Shown here in pieces: positions 15,061 through 23,630 of a stretch of DNA of 32,526 bases. The stretch is taken from contig WVXO01000046.1 of the NCBI GenBank assembly GCA_011773465.1, positions 1 to 32,526 on the forward strand, written 5' to 3'. The notes beneath the pieces were generated by a model. That model saw only the letters and a list, made by a program, of their open reading frames with translations. It was not told where the DNA came from and searched no databases. How positions within the stretch are numbered: the first letter of the stretch is position 1; each line of letters opens with the position of its first letter. Position numbers and translations under genes: made by a program. The DNA is from Candidatus Aminicenantota bacterium. Lineage in GTDB: Bacteria > Acidobacteriota > Aminicenantia > Aminicenantales > Aminicenantaceae.

Positions 15061-15460
15061 TATGCCCCCCTACTCTTCTTTTTATAAACTCTATGATTCC
15101 ATCCAGCTTGGCTCCAACCGGAAAAACTTCAGCTACACCGTACTCTTTGAGAACTTTCACATCCCCTAAGGGTATATTACCGCCGACCAGCACTAACTTA
15201 TCGGATACCTTCTTCTCTTTAAGCTGCTCCATTAACTTTTTACTCAAAGGAAGATGAGCACCAGAGTATACGGAGAGCCCGATAACGTCCACATCTTCTT
15301 CTAAAGCGGTGCCCACTATTTCATCGATTGTTTTGTGAAGGCCGGTGTAGAGAACCTCCATGCCAGCCTCTTTGAGGGCATGGACTATTACCTTTGCACC
15401 CTTGTCATGCCCATCAAGGCCCGGTTTGGCTATAAGCACCCTGATTCTTTTCTCGCTCAA
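15047..15460 (-). CDS. mcmA2: Methylmalonyl-CoA mutase, B12-binding (small) subunit
   Basis: The 137 residues form one cobalamin-binding Rossmann domain: IRVLIAKPGLDGHDKGAKVI with the DxHxxG motif (Asp16, His18, Gly21; His18 is the lower axial ligand of the cobalt), then GLSVYSGAHL and LVLVGGNIPLGD, the other two loops that hold the B12 tail. The first codon is probably TTG at 15460, with AGGA a few bases upstream; a GTG eight codons in is an alternative. The 3' end overlaps the catalytic subunit gene, consistent with translational coupling and 1:1 assembly. Confidence 0.92.
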   Translation of the reverse strand: MSEKRIRVLIAKPGLDGHDKGAKVIVHALKEAGMEVLYTGLHKTIDEIVGTALEEDVDVIGLSVYSGAHLPLSKKLMEQLKEKKVSDKLVLVGGNIPLGDVKVLKEYGVAEVFPVGAKLDGIIEFIKRRVGGHNERI

Positions 15461-15498
15461 AGTCCTGCCCGCTAGAAGTCATAAACAGATGATGGAAC

Positions 15499-15921
15499 TC
15501 AATATTTCCCGTCGATGATCTCGGTTAAGATTCCGTGAGTAGCCGCGGGGTGAATAAAGGCAAAATTTCTCTTATACTCGCCAAAAAATCTAGGTTTTTG
15601 ATCAATAAGCCTTACCTTATTTCTTTTTAGCAGCTCCAGAGATTCCTCACAATTATCGACATTATAACTTATGAGCATGACGCCTTCACCAGCACGTCTA
15701 ATAAACTTGGCTACCTCTCCAGTGCCATCAAGGTCTTCCATGATTTCTATTGCTGTTTGTCCGACCATAAAACCCGTAACCCTTATCTTCTCTGGCTCAT
15801 CCACATAGCGATAAGCTACTTCCCAGCCAAAGGCATCTAGATAGTCCTTTTCCGCTTTTTTTACATCGTTGACAGCAATACAGATATGATCCACATAGTT
15901 TGTTTTAAGTTTTTCTGCCAT
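15499..15921 (-). CDS. mce: Methylmalonyl-CoA epimerase
   Basis: The 140-residue VOC-fold protein interconverts (R)- and (S)-methylmalonyl-CoA. Family marks are VDHICIAVNDVKKAEKDY at the start (metal-ligand His), GQTAIEIMEDLDGTGEVAKFI in the middle, and FIHPAATHGILTEII at the end with the second His ligand and final Glu. An in-frame GTG exists at 15930, but the Shine-Dalgarno AAGGAG overlaps it and lies 8 nt before the ATG at 15921, so 15921 is chosen. It precedes the two mutase subunit genes, which makes a complete epimerase-mutase module. Confidence 0.92.
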   Translation of the reverse strand: MAEKLKTNYVDHICIAVNDVKKAEKDYLDAFGWEVAYRYVDEPEKIRVTGFMVGQTAIEIMEDLDGTGEVAKFIRRAGEGVMLISYNVDNCEESLELLKRNKVRLIDQKPRFFGEYKRNFAFIHPAATHGILTEIIDGKY

Positions 15922-16002
15922 TTGCGACACTCCTTTTTGATGAAAGATATAATTAAAAAATCATGAATATATCATAAAGCCCTAATTGCTCTCTTCTTAG
16001 TT

Positions 16003-16320
16003 CTATTTTCTGGAGATGTAAGGCGTATTCCCGGTCTCAGGTGAACCAGGAGGGAGTTTGAAAAGAAGAGCGCCCTCCACTGGACACGCTTCGAAGCATT
16101 CCCCGCACTGCTGGCAGAGGTCAAGTACAATGGCCGCTTTGCCCTTGTGTAATCCTATGATGCCAGGAGGACATGCCCTGGTGCAGGCTCCGCAGCCGTT
16201 ACACCGGAAAGCATCAACCCATGGATAGAGTCCCATGCCGCTCGAGCCAGAATGCGGATAAACGCTCATTCTTGTTCCCGGTACCTGGGGATGAGCACTC
16301 GCAATTTCATTTAATATCAT
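16003..16320 (-). CDS. Two-cluster [4Fe-4S] ferredoxin-like protein
   Basis: The 105-residue protein carries two cluster motifs: Cys40-x2-Cys43-x2-Cys46-x3-Cys50-Pro (CNGCGACTRACP) and Cys69-x2-Cys72-x2-Cys75-x3-Cys79-Pro (CQQCGECFEACP). An N-terminal extension of about 35 residues precedes them, and a Pro/Gly-rich tail follows. AGGAGAGG precedes the ATG. It starts 25 bp after the old-yellow-enzyme-family gene, so it is the likely electron donor or acceptor of that enzyme. No signal peptide, so it is cytoplasmic. Confidence 0.9.
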   Translation of the reverse strand: MILNEIASAHPQVPGTRMSVYPHSGSSGMGLYPWVDAFRCNGCGACTRACPPGIIGLHKGKAAIVLDLCQQCGECFEACPVEGALLFKLPPGSPETGNTPYISRK

Positions 16321-16345
16321 AATAAACCTCTCCTTTCTTTACATT

Positions 16346-18373
16346 TCAGAATCTCATTCCTAAGCGGTAACCATCCTGGATGGCATCAAAACCGCGCCTG
16401 ACCCAGACACAATCACCTATCATAGAAGTATCACCCTTGAAAGATCCGTAGCCCAGTTCCTTGTTGGGGACGAGACGAGCCAAGATGACCGTGCCAGCGG
16501 GTACAGTCTGGTCCTTAAATTGTTTTTTTTCTTTTGTTTTCCTTTCCACAATCGTCCAGTCCGCCACTACATTCTTATCGGTGATCTTTTTAGCCTGCCC
16601 GTAGGTTAATTGTTGAACCTTTGCCTGCCTGAGCCTGAGCCTGTAACGCCAGATATATGAAGGATTGACATCCCAGCCAAACCTTGGAGCAGGGTCTATC
16701 ATGGCCAAGTTATAATCCTTTATCTTTTCCTTTTCCATTTTTCCGATCACAAAGAGCGCAAGAGAAATTGCAGCGCCCGAGCCCCCGAGGATCACAACAT
16801 TCTTCCCCAGCTTTGCTTTTCCGGTAAAAACATCGAACATGCTCACGACGTGCGGCTTATTTGCACCGGGAATATCTGGAACTTCGGGCACAGCACCTGT
16901 GGCAATGACCAGGGAATCTGGCTTTTCCTTATCAAGAAGCTCTTTGGTTACTGGCTTATTGAGAACGAACTTTACTCCGAACTTATCACACTTAGCCTTC
17001 ATATTGTTAATCCACCTCATAAATTCCTGGTCGTCCCAGTATTTGCTCGATCTTTCATCCCAGGGATTCCGCGAAGCATAATACCATTGCCCGCCGATGT
17101 GACCGGTCTTTTCGTAGACAGCTACCTCATGACCTTTTTCAGCAGCAATACAGGCTGCTTGAAGGCCAGCAATACCGGCACCAGCAACAATTATCTTTCT
17201 CTTTACTTCGGCCTTGGGGAATCCGTAATAGCCCCATTCACGCTCTCTTTCATGGCCGCAGGAGGGACGAACGGTGCAAGTGACCGGAGCATCGCGGAAG
17301 AGCCGGGCCAGGCAGACTTGACATGCTATGCAGGGAATAATGTCCTCCTGGCGACCCCACTTAATTTTATTGGGAAGGGCAGGGTCGGCAATCTGGGGCC
17401 GGCACATCTCCCATATATCCAGCTTGCCTTCAGCAATAGCTTTTTCAGGAATCTCTGGAACAAACAGTCGGTAGGCCATGCTGATAGGAACCTTTACTGC
17501 TTTCTTGGTGCGTTCAGCCACGTAGAGCCATTTTCCCATAGGAATATCCCTGGAGATGACCGAACCCAAGGACTCCTGCCAACCGACGGTAACGCTAATG
17601 TAATCACAACCAGCCGCCTCAGCTATTTTGATCGACTCCAAGCTTTCCTCTTCGGTATTACCCTCAACATCATCCAGCATCTCCCAGCCGCAGAGGCGTA
17701 TGCCCAGGGCGATATCAGGACCAATCTCTTTGCGAATCCCCTCAATAATTTTCCTCATAAATGTGCTTCGCCCATGGATGTCGCCGCCGTACTCATCGCT
17801 TCTCCAATTCGTAAATTTAGAGATAAAGTTGGAAATGAGGTAGCCGACTATTCCTGAAATCTCGATGATATCGTACCCGGCTTCCACAGCTCTTCGGGCG
17901 CCGTCAATATGCTCTTGAATACATTCCTCAACTTCAGGTATGCTCATCTTCCTTTGCGGTCGGAACCGGCGTAGCCTTTGTTTGATTGCTGATGGCCCTA
18001 CTGTATAAGGGAGGTTTATTCCCCCAACACGGCCGCAGTGCATCAATTGAAGGCAGGCCAGCGCATCACCTTGATGGATAATGTCAGCCATCTTCTTCAA
18101 ACCAGGGATAAACTTGTCATCCCAGATTCCCATCATTCCCACATACCCTTGCCCCTCACCTCTCGGATCAGTAGAGGCACCCTGAGTAGTCACAATCCCT
18201 GAGCCCCCTCGTGCGTGTGCCTCTATATAGGCAAATTCCTTCTCCGAGACAAAACCATCGCTATAATTGAAGTTCGTCTCGGTAGAAGCGTACTTAATCC
18301 TATTTTTTGCCCAAAACTTTCCAATCTTGATCGGGCTAAATATATTAGGGTATCTCTTTTCTCCCGGAAGCAT
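16346..18373 (-). CDS. NADH:flavin oxidoreductase / 2,4-dienoyl-CoA reductase-like Fe-S flavoenzyme
   Basis: The 675-residue protein has the FadH/trimethylamine-dehydrogenase layout: an FMN-binding TIM barrel (1-about 345), a [4Fe-4S] site (Cys348, Cys351, Cys354, Cys366), an FAD domain (IIVAGAGIAGLQAA, about 394-407) and an inserted NAD(P) domain (VVILGGSGAAISLA, about 525-538). The family passes hydride from NAD(P)H through FAD, the cluster and FMN to enoyl-type substrates. GIVGYLISNFI keeps the catalytic Tyr (Tyr178), but the GWHE motif that holds the catalytic His of dienoyl-CoA reductase reads GWQE (Gln266). This predicts a different proton donor or substrate. AAGGAGGAG precedes the ATG. 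It is the first gene of the minus-strand block and divergent from the CoA-transferase operon. Confidence 0.9.
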   Translation of the reverse strand: MLPGEKRYPNIFSPIKIGKFWAKNRIKYASTETNFNYSDGFVSEKEFAYIEAHARGGSGIVTTQGASTDPRGEGQGYVGMMGIWDDKFIPGLKKMADIIHQGDALACLQLMHCGRVGGINLPYTVGPSAIKQRLRRFRPQRKMSIPEVEECIQEHIDGARRAVEAGYDIIEISGIVGYLISNFISKFTNWRSDEYGGDIHGRSTFMRKIIEGIRKEIGPDIALGIRLCGWEMLDDVEGNTEEESLESIKIAEAAGCDYISVTVGWQESLGSVISRDIPMGKWLYVAERTKKAVKVPISMAYRLFVPEIPEKAIAEGKLDIWEMCRPQIADPALPNKIKWGRQEDIIPCIACQVCLARLFRDAPVTCTVRPSCGHEREREWGYYGFPKAEVKRKIIVAGAGIAGLQAACIAAEKGHEVAVYEKTGHIGGQWYYASRNPWDERSSKYWDDQEFMRWINNMKAKCDKFGVKFVLNKPVTKELLDKEKPDSLVIATGAVPEVPDIPGANKPHVVSMFDVFTGKAKLGKNVVILGGSGAAISLALFVIGKMEKEKIKDYNLAMIDPAPRFGWDVNPSYIWRYRLRLRQAKVQQLTYGQAKKITDKNVVADWTIVERKTKEKKQFKDQTVPAGTVILARLVPNKELGYGSFKGDTSMIGDCVWVRRGFDAIQDGYRLGMRF

Positions 18374-18498
18374 ATTCTCCTCCTTGTTGTTTGCTAGGCA
18401 AGGTCATCAATGAATTCAACCTAACTCTTTCGATATCTGAATAATCCCGGTTTTCTGCCTGCACCCATGCATGAAAGATTATACGAAAAACTTTTAAT

Positions 18499-18546
18499 TT
18501 GCAAGAAACGGGATTTTTCCATAGAATTCAATAAGGGAGAGAGGAG
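18499..18546 (+). promoter_or_regulatory. Promoter and ribosome binding site of the CoA-transferase/molybdenum hydroxylase operon
   Basis: TTGCAA (18499-18504) and TAGAAT (18522-18527) are 17 bp apart, the same hexamers as before yebC. GAGGAG (18541-18546) follows, with 7 nt to a TTG start at 18554. The promoter lies inside the longer open frame that begins at 18467, which argues for the TTG start. Confidence 0.5.
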
Positions 18547-18553
18547 CAATATA

Positions 18554-19756
18554 TTGAAACCGCAAGTCGTGCTCAGTTTGGAGCAGGCCCTGACCTTAAC
18601 CTACGCAACGCTGCGCTTTGTCCATTTGGGCTGGCGTGTTATTCGCGTGGAACCAACACCGATGGCAGGGCGCAAGTCCAAGGGAGACCCCAACCGCTAC
18701 ATAGGCCGAAAGGTAGCAGGAGGGGACAGGCACAGCTATTTCGTAGCTCCAAACCTTGGTAAGGAAGCTATCGCCCTAGACCTGAAACAGGCTGAGGGGC
18801 AGGCTCTCTTGAAGCGCCTCATTAAAGAACTCAAAGTAGATGTTTTTTGCACCAACACTTTGCCGGCACGCCACAAACAACTAGGCGTTGAGTACGAAAC
18901 TTTGCGTCAAGAAAAGAAAGATCTTGTCTGGTGCTGTATCTCTGCTATGGGGCTTGCGCACCCTGATGTCCCTGGCTACGATCCGGTCATCCAGGCGCTT
19001 TGTGGATATATGGATATCACTGGACATAATGATGGACCGCCGCTTCAGTGTGGACCGCCGCTGGCTGACCTTAAGGCTGGAGACGAGGCCTTTATACAGA
19101 TCATACTAGCTTTGATGGAACGAAACGAAACTGGCAAGGGAAAACAGATTGACATCTCCATGGCCCAGGTAGCAGTCTCTTGGCTACACACTTTCCTCCC
19201 CATGCTGGATATGGACAGCCCTCCCTCTGAACTGAAACGCTCGGGCAACGAACACCGTCAGTTTATCCCTGTGAATGCCTATCAGACCAAAGACGGCTTT
19301 ATCTACATGGCCATTGGCAGCGACGCTCAATGGACCCGTTTCGTCAAACAGCCCTTATTTGCCTCTCTTGACGAAGAACGTTTCACCACCAACGAAGGGC
19401 GGCGCAAGGACAAAACAGAACTGCACAAATCCATAGAGGCAATAACCCAGCAACATCCGTCAAGCAAGATAGCCAACGTACTGGCAGAAGCTGGAATTCC
19501 CCATTCGCCAATCACCCCCATAGAAGATGTACCTGACCTGCCCTTTGTTTCTTCAAAAGCCTTGAGGACAACAACACCTGACGGACGCACTGTGCGGCTG
19601 CCTCCTCCTGCAGTAGAAACTGAGTATCTTGAACAAATTAAGGAAACTCTTCCTTTTGCCCCAGCTTATGGTGAACACACTGATGCCATCCTTAGTGAGG
19701 TAGGATTATCTTCTTCTGAGATCGTATCGCTCAGAGAACGAGGGATTGTGGCATGA
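18554..19756 (+). CDS. Class III (CaiB/BaiF family) acyl-CoA transferase
   Basis: From the TTG at 18554 the protein has 400 residues, the normal size. The N-terminus (LTLTYATLRFVHLGWRVIRVEP) matches the family's AGP.ATR.LADLGA.VIKVE block; NRYIGRKVAGGDRHSYFVAPNLGKEAIALDLK is the CoA-binding region; and PGYDPVIQALCGYMDITG carries the Asp that forms the acyl-aspartate intermediate. GKQIDISMAQVAVSW and the AGIPHSPI segment are also typical. It would move CoA from a donor thioester to an acid, probably activating the substrate of the hydroxylase encoded by the next genes; the ATGA overlap with the FAD subunit gene supports that. An ATG at 18467 gives 29 extra codons with no family resemblance and is rejected. 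Confidence 0.88.
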   Translation: MKPQVVLSLEQALTLTYATLRFVHLGWRVIRVEPTPMAGRKSKGDPNRYIGRKVAGGDRHSYFVAPNLGKEAIALDLKQAEGQALLKRLIKELKVDVFCTNTLPARHKQLGVEYETLRQEKKDLVWCCISAMGLAHPDVPGYDPVIQALCGYMDITGHNDGPPLQCGPPLADLKAGDEAFIQIILALMERNETGKGKQIDISMAQVAVSWLHTFLPMLDMDSPPSELKRSGNEHRQFIPVNAYQTKDGFIYMAIGSDAQWTRFVKQPLFASLDEERFTTNEGRRKDKTELHKSIEAITQQHPSSKIANVLAEAGIPHSPITPIEDVPDLPFVSSKALRTTTPDGRTVRLPPPAVETEYLEQIKETLPFAPAYGEHTDAILSEVGLSSSEIVSLRERGIVA

Positions 19757-20607
19757 GGCGGTTTGATTACTTCAGACCAAAATCTCTGAAAGAAGCCCTG
19801 GAACTGAAGAAAACCATAGCTGGTGCTAAATTTATTTCAGGGGGAACAGACCTTATAGTCCAGATCAAGAACCGAGAGCTGAAGCCATCGGCGCTGATCT
19901 CTCTTCGGTTCATCCCTGAGCTTGCCACCATAGAAATCAATGGAGGCGCTCGTATCGGGGCTCTGGTAACAATAAGTGATATACTCCAGCATCCTGAACT
20001 CGGCCATAATTACCCTGTGCTGACAGAAGCAGCCAAGAGTCTGGGAAGCGTTCAGATCCGCAATGTCGCCACCATAGGGGGAAATCTTTGCAACTGCTCT
20101 CCTTGTGCAGATATGGCCCTGCCGCTCCTCGTGCTGGAAGCGAAAGTCAGGCTCCAAAGCGCTAAGGCAAGTCGAGAGGTTCCCATCAGCAAATTCTTTA
20201 AAGGGCCTGGCGAGTCATGCCTCGCCTCTAACGAGATATTGACAGACATTCTGTTGAACCCTCCACATAACAAAGCAAAGGCGACTTTTTTGAAGAAGGG
20301 TCGAGTGAAAGTGGATCTTGCCATTGCCAGTTTGGCTCTTCTGCTTGAGATGGAGGGGGGAATATGCCGCAAAGCCCGTATCGCTGCTGGATCTGTGGCG
20401 CCGATTCCGCTGCGTCTATCCAAAGTAGAAACTTTACTAGAAGGCGCCGCCGTTTCTGAAGATTTGGTGTCCAAAGCCCAACACCTGGCGAGAGAAACTG
20501 TTTCTCCGATAACCGATGTCCGCGCCACCGAGAAATACCGCCGACAGATTGTTGGAGTATACGTGAAGCGCGGACTCGAGAAAATCCTCGGACAAAGCTT
20601 GGCATGA
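19753..20607 (+). CDS. Molybdenum hydroxylase FAD-binding (medium) subunit
   Basis: The 284 residues match the xanthine dehydrogenase/CO dehydrogenase medium subunit: FDYFRPKSLKEALEL at the start, AKFISGGTDLIVQIKNR (first FAD loop, about 25-41), RIGALVTISDI, QIRNVATIGGNLCNCSPCADMALPLL (second FAD loop, 101-126), and the C-terminal DVRATEKYRRQIVGVYVKRGLEK. Three Cys (113, 115, 118) lie in the second FAD loop, where many relatives have Ala. The long [4Fe-4S]-bearing loop of 4-hydroxybenzoyl-CoA reductase is absent. It overlaps the genes on both sides by 4 bp. Confidence 0.92.
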   Translation: MRRFDYFRPKSLKEALELKKTIAGAKFISGGTDLIVQIKNRELKPSALISLRFIPELATIEINGGARIGALVTISDILQHPELGHNYPVLTEAAKSLGSVQIRNVATIGGNLCNCSPCADMALPLLVLEAKVRLQSAKASREVPISKFFKGPGESCLASNEILTDILLNPPHNKAKATFLKKGRVKVDLAIASLALLLEMEGGICRKARIAAGSVAPIPLRLSKVETLLEGAAVSEDLVSKAQHLARETVSPITDVRATEKYRRQIVGVYVKRGLEKILGQSLA

Positions 20608-21083
20608 AAACAGAAATCTCATTCATCCTCAACGGATTAGAAGTGGATGTAACGGTCGATGGACATCTGCGTCTCATCGATGTCCTGCGGAACATGATGA
20701 GCCTGACTGGTACAAAAGAGGGCTGCGGCAAAGGTGAGTGTGGCGCTTGTACGGTCATTGTCGACGGTCGAGCTGTCAACTCTTGCTTGTATCCGGCAAA
20801 TGAGATTGAGGGCAAGAGCGTTACAACCATCGAAGGCCTCCAGATGCCCGAACACAAATTGTCTAAGATCCAGCAGGCCTTTGTCGATCATGGTGGGATC
20901 CAATGCGGCTTTTGCACACCAGGTATGATCATGTCAGCCAAAGCATTACTCGATTCCAATCCTAATCCATCAGATAAAGAGATACGCGAAGCTTTACAGG
21001 GCAATCTCTGTCGCTGCACCGGATACGTGCAGATAGTCGAGGCTGTGAAGCGGGCGGCACGACAACTGAAGAGTAAACAATGA
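20604..21083 (+). CDS. Molybdenum hydroxylase [2Fe-2S] (small) subunit
   Basis: The 159-residue protein has the two-cluster architecture of CoxS/XdhC-type subunits: a plant-ferredoxin-like domain with Cys41, Cys46, Cys49 and Cys61 ([17 protein letters not shown]...SC), and a four-helix domain with Cys101, Cys104, Cys136 and Cys138 (QCGFCTPGM and NLCRCTGY). It carries electrons from the molybdenum site to FAD in the medium subunit. No Tat signal is visible, so the complex is cytoplasmic. ATGA overlaps on both sides imply strict co-translation. Confidence 0.95.
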   Translation: MKTEISFILNGLEVDVTVDGHLRLIDVLRNMMSLTGTKEGCGKGECGACTVIVDGRAVNSCLYPANEIEGKSVTTIEGLQMPEHKLSKIQQAFVDHGGIQCGFCTPGMIMSAKALLDSNPNPSDKEIREALQGNLCRCTGYVQIVEAVKRAARQLKSKQ

Positions 21084-23476
21084 AGAATTTCCGCTACATC
21101 GGAAAGGAAACTTCGCGGCCAGACGCACCCGATAAAGCTGCGGGCAAAGCTCACTATATTCATGACCTCCAGCGCCCGGGCATGCTGTATGGAAAAATAA
21201 AATTTAGCGACCATCCTCATGCTCGGATTAAACATATCGACACCTCCAAAGCCGAGCGCCTCTCGGGTGTCAGGGCAGTGATTACAGCGAACAACTCACC
21301 CGAGGTTCGCTTTGGGTTCTTGCGCGATAACTTCGCCCTGAAGAAAGATAAGGTTCGCCAGTACAGAGACGAGCTTGCAGCGGTTGCAGCAATCGATCCT
21401 GATATAGCTGAAGAGGCAATAGAGTTGATCAAGGTGGAGTATGAACCTCTGCCTGGCCTTTTTTCGCCTCACGAAGCAATGAAGAAAGGATCGCCTCTCA
21501 TCCACGAAACCGACTCCCAGGGTCGCCCCAGAACCGACAACCTGGTTCCGCTGCAATATCACCACGAGTCAGGCAATTTGAGTGCCGGAAAGCGGGCAGC
21601 GAAGTACATGGCACAAGGAGAGTTCTCAACTCCACGGGTACAACAGTGCTGCATGGGAACTGCAGGGTGCCTGGCCGAGTTTGACATGAATAGCAACCTT
21701 ACTATCTGGGCCAAAACCCAGATCCCTTTTCTGGCCCAGCGTGACTTCAATCGAGCTCTTTCTGATATGGGATTAAACGACAAGAACACCCGGGTCATCG
21801 TGCCCGCGCTTGGCGGAGGCTTTGGAACAGGCCTTGACACCCATGCCTACGAGTACATTGCCATCCTGCTGGCGTTTCAGACTGGCCGGCCGGTGAAGAT
21901 CGTCTATACCCGGGACGAGGAGTTTGCATATTTTTCGCCCCGACAATCTTCTACTACCAAGATCACCCAGGGCTGTGGCCAGGACGGCAAGCTAACTTTC
22001 CGTGAGGTCGAGGTAGTACAAGACAATGGAGCCTACACCTCCTGGGGAGCGACTTACCCCTCGGTGATGATGATGCCAGCAACGTCTCTTTATCGTGTTC
22101 CTAGCGTCTACTTTAACGCTCAACTGGTTTACACAAACAACACCTATTGCCAGGCTATGCGAGGATACGGAAATCCTGAGCACACCTGGGCTCTGGAAAG
22201 TAATATGGATGAACTGGCCGGAGAAGCCGGGATAGATCCTTATGATTTCCGGATGATTAACTGCAACAAGCCTAAAGAGACCACACCCATGGGACTGAAA
22301 GTCAGCACCTGTGGACTCAAGGAGTGTTTGCAAACAGTCGCCAAAAAGCTGGACTGGAAGAAAAAGAGCAAAAAAGGGAAGTGCCGCGGTAAGGGGATGG
22401 CTTCTTTAATTCATGTGGGTGGCGGCGGCCGCATCTATCGATCGGATGCCAGCGGCCTGATCTTGAAGCTTGATGACTTCGGCAACGTGAATGCTTACCA
22501 CGGAGGAGTGGAGATGGGTCAGGGGCTGCATTCTGTCTTGACTCTTGGGATTGCCGAAGCTCTTGGTGTTCGCCCTGAGAAGGTATTCATTAATCCCCTT
22601 GATACATCAACCTGTCCGTGGGATGTGGGAACTCATGCAAGCCGGGGTGCGTTTATGGCCTGCAACACTGCCATCCTTGCAGCCAATAAGCTCCGCGACA
22701 GGATCTTTGAGCTGTCAGAAGAACTTTTTCCGCAAGAGGTAGAAAAAAACCTCGAGAAATTCATAAAGAAAAACCCGGGCTACAAACCGCCTGATTTCGA
22801 CTTTATTAAGGCGGCAAAACGAGAACGCTTCGATTTAAAGGATGGATCCATATTTATCAAAGACGCCCCACGCGAGCCCTGGCTAAGCCTTGACCTGGGA
22901 AGGCTGCTTCGGGCTATCCACTTCCGCACTCAGGGTCAAATGCTTGCTACCGAAGTCTTTTACGACCCACCCAACGAATTGCCCGACTTTGCCAAAGGGT
23001 TTGGGAACATCTCTTCGACTTATGCCTACGGAACTCAAGGTGCAGAAGTGGAGGTGGATACTGAAACCGGCGAGGTCAAGATTCTGAGAATGGTCGCTGC
23101 CCACGATGTGGGCAAGGTTCTGAATCCCCCCGCACTTAAAGGCCAGATTTACGGAGCACTCGCTCAAGGAATCGGTTATGCCCTTTATGAAGAGCTTCAA
23201 TCTGAAAAGGGGAAGATACTGAACCCGAATTTCAGGGATTACAAGATTCCCACAGCCCAGGAAATGGATTTTCCGGTAGATCTTGAGTTCATCGAAACCA
23301 ATGACAGTTTCGGCCCCTTCGGCGCCAAAGGAGTCGCCGAGCCCGGCCTCGTACCCACAGCTCCTGCCATCGCTAATGCAATCTATGATGCAATCGGAAT
23401 CCGGATACGCGATCTCCCCATCACTCAGGAAAAAATTCTGGCCGCGCTGAAGAAGCTCAAGGAAGCTAATGACTAG
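21080..23476 (+). CDS. Molybdenum hydroxylase molybdopterin-binding (large) subunit
   Basis: The 798-residue protein belongs to the xanthine dehydrogenase/aldehyde oxidase large-subunit family: an a/b-hammerhead domain ([16 protein letters not shown]), [15 protein letters not shown] (245-259), [11 protein letters not shown] (357-367), [21 protein letters not shown], and [21 protein letters not shown] with the catalytic Glu754. It lacks the CSFR loop of true CO dehydrogenase. The motif that usually reads MEPH or METC reads MGTAGC (192-197), so a conserved Glu is missing. The residue after GGGFGTG is Leu, not the Glu of xanthine oxidase. The substrate is therefore open; a CoA thioester or an aromatic or heterocyclic acid is plausible given the co-transcribed CoA-transferase. 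Confidence 0.92.
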   Translation: MKNFRYIGKETSRPDAPDKAAGKAHYIHDLQRPGMLYGKIKFSDHPHARIKHIDTSKAERLSGVRAVITANNSPEVRFGFLRDNFALKKDKVRQYRDELAAVAAIDPDIAEEAIELIKVEYEPLPGLFSPHEAMKKGSPLIHETDSQGRPRTDNLVPLQYHHESGNLSAGKRAAKYMAQGEFSTPRVQQCCMGTAGCLAEFDMNSNLTIWAKTQIPFLAQRDFNRALSDMGLNDKNTRVIVPALGGGFGTGLDTHAYEYIAILLAFQTGRPVKIVYTRDEEFAYFSPRQSSTTKITQGCGQDGKLTFREVEVVQDNGAYTSWGATYPSVMMMPATSLYRVPSVYFNAQLVYTNNTYCQAMRGYGNPEHTWALESNMDELAGEAGIDPYDFRMINCNKPKETTPMGLKVSTCGLKECLQTVAKKLDWKKKSKKGKCRGKGMASLIHVGGGGRIYRSDASGLILKLDDFGNVNAYHGGVEMGQGLHSVLTLGIAEALGVRPEKVFINPLDTSTCPWDVGTHASRGAFMACNTAILAANKLRDRIFELSEELFPQEVEKNLEKFIKKNPGYKPPDFDFIKAAKRERFDLKDGSIFIKDAPREPWLSLDLGRLLRAIHFRTQGQMLATEVFYDPPNELPDFAKGFGNISSTYAYGTQGAEVEVDTETGEVKILRMVAAHDVGKVLNPPALKGQIYGALAQGIGYALYEELQSEKGKILNPNFRDYKIPTAQEMDFPVDLEFIETNDSFGPFGAKGVAEPGLVPTAPAIANAIYDAIGIRIRDLPITQEKILAALKKLKEAND

Positions 23477-23575
23477 AATTGGCGACTATCCAACCGCTGT
23501 CCCCTTTTTTCGACAACTGCTCAAGATTTATGACAATAAAACAATAATAATTCTCTGTTTTTGCCTGAAAATACT

Positions 23576-23622
23576 TGGCACGGAAGTTGCAAAAGATGTA
23601 TAATAGTTATGTTAGAAAGGAG
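23576..23622 (+). promoter_or_regulatory. Sigma-54-like promoter overlapping a sigma-70-like promoter
   Basis: TGGCACG-GAAG-TTGCA (23576-23591) fits the -24/-12 consensus of RpoN promoters base for base, with correct GG-to-GC spacing. The same DNA also offers TTGGCA (23575-23580), 18 bp, TATAAT (23599-23604), a good housekeeping promoter. AGGAG (23618-23622) and ATG 23631 follow closely. Which one is used cannot be told from sequence; no sigma-54 activator gene is in the window. Confidence 0.6.
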
Positions 23623-23630
23623 ATGAACAA

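Noticed and set aside
16850-17857. 335-residue plus-strand open frame opposite the flavoenzyme gene
   Set aside because: It is antisense to a gene with clear FMN, Fe-S and FAD motifs; its translation has no domain signature and no ribosome binding site.
18467-18553. Longer CoA-transferase from ATG 18467
   Set aside because: The extension has no family match, contains the likely promoter, and lacks a ribosome binding site, while GAGGAG precedes the TTG at 18554.
20228-20857. 209-residue minus-strand open frame across the FAD and 2Fe-2S subunit genes
   Set aside because: It spans two overlapping real genes on the other strand and shows no motif.
21080-23476. Aerobic carbon monoxide dehydrogenase (CoxL) assignment
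   Set aside because: The diagnostic CSFR active-site loop is absent; the loop reads [11 protein letters not shown].
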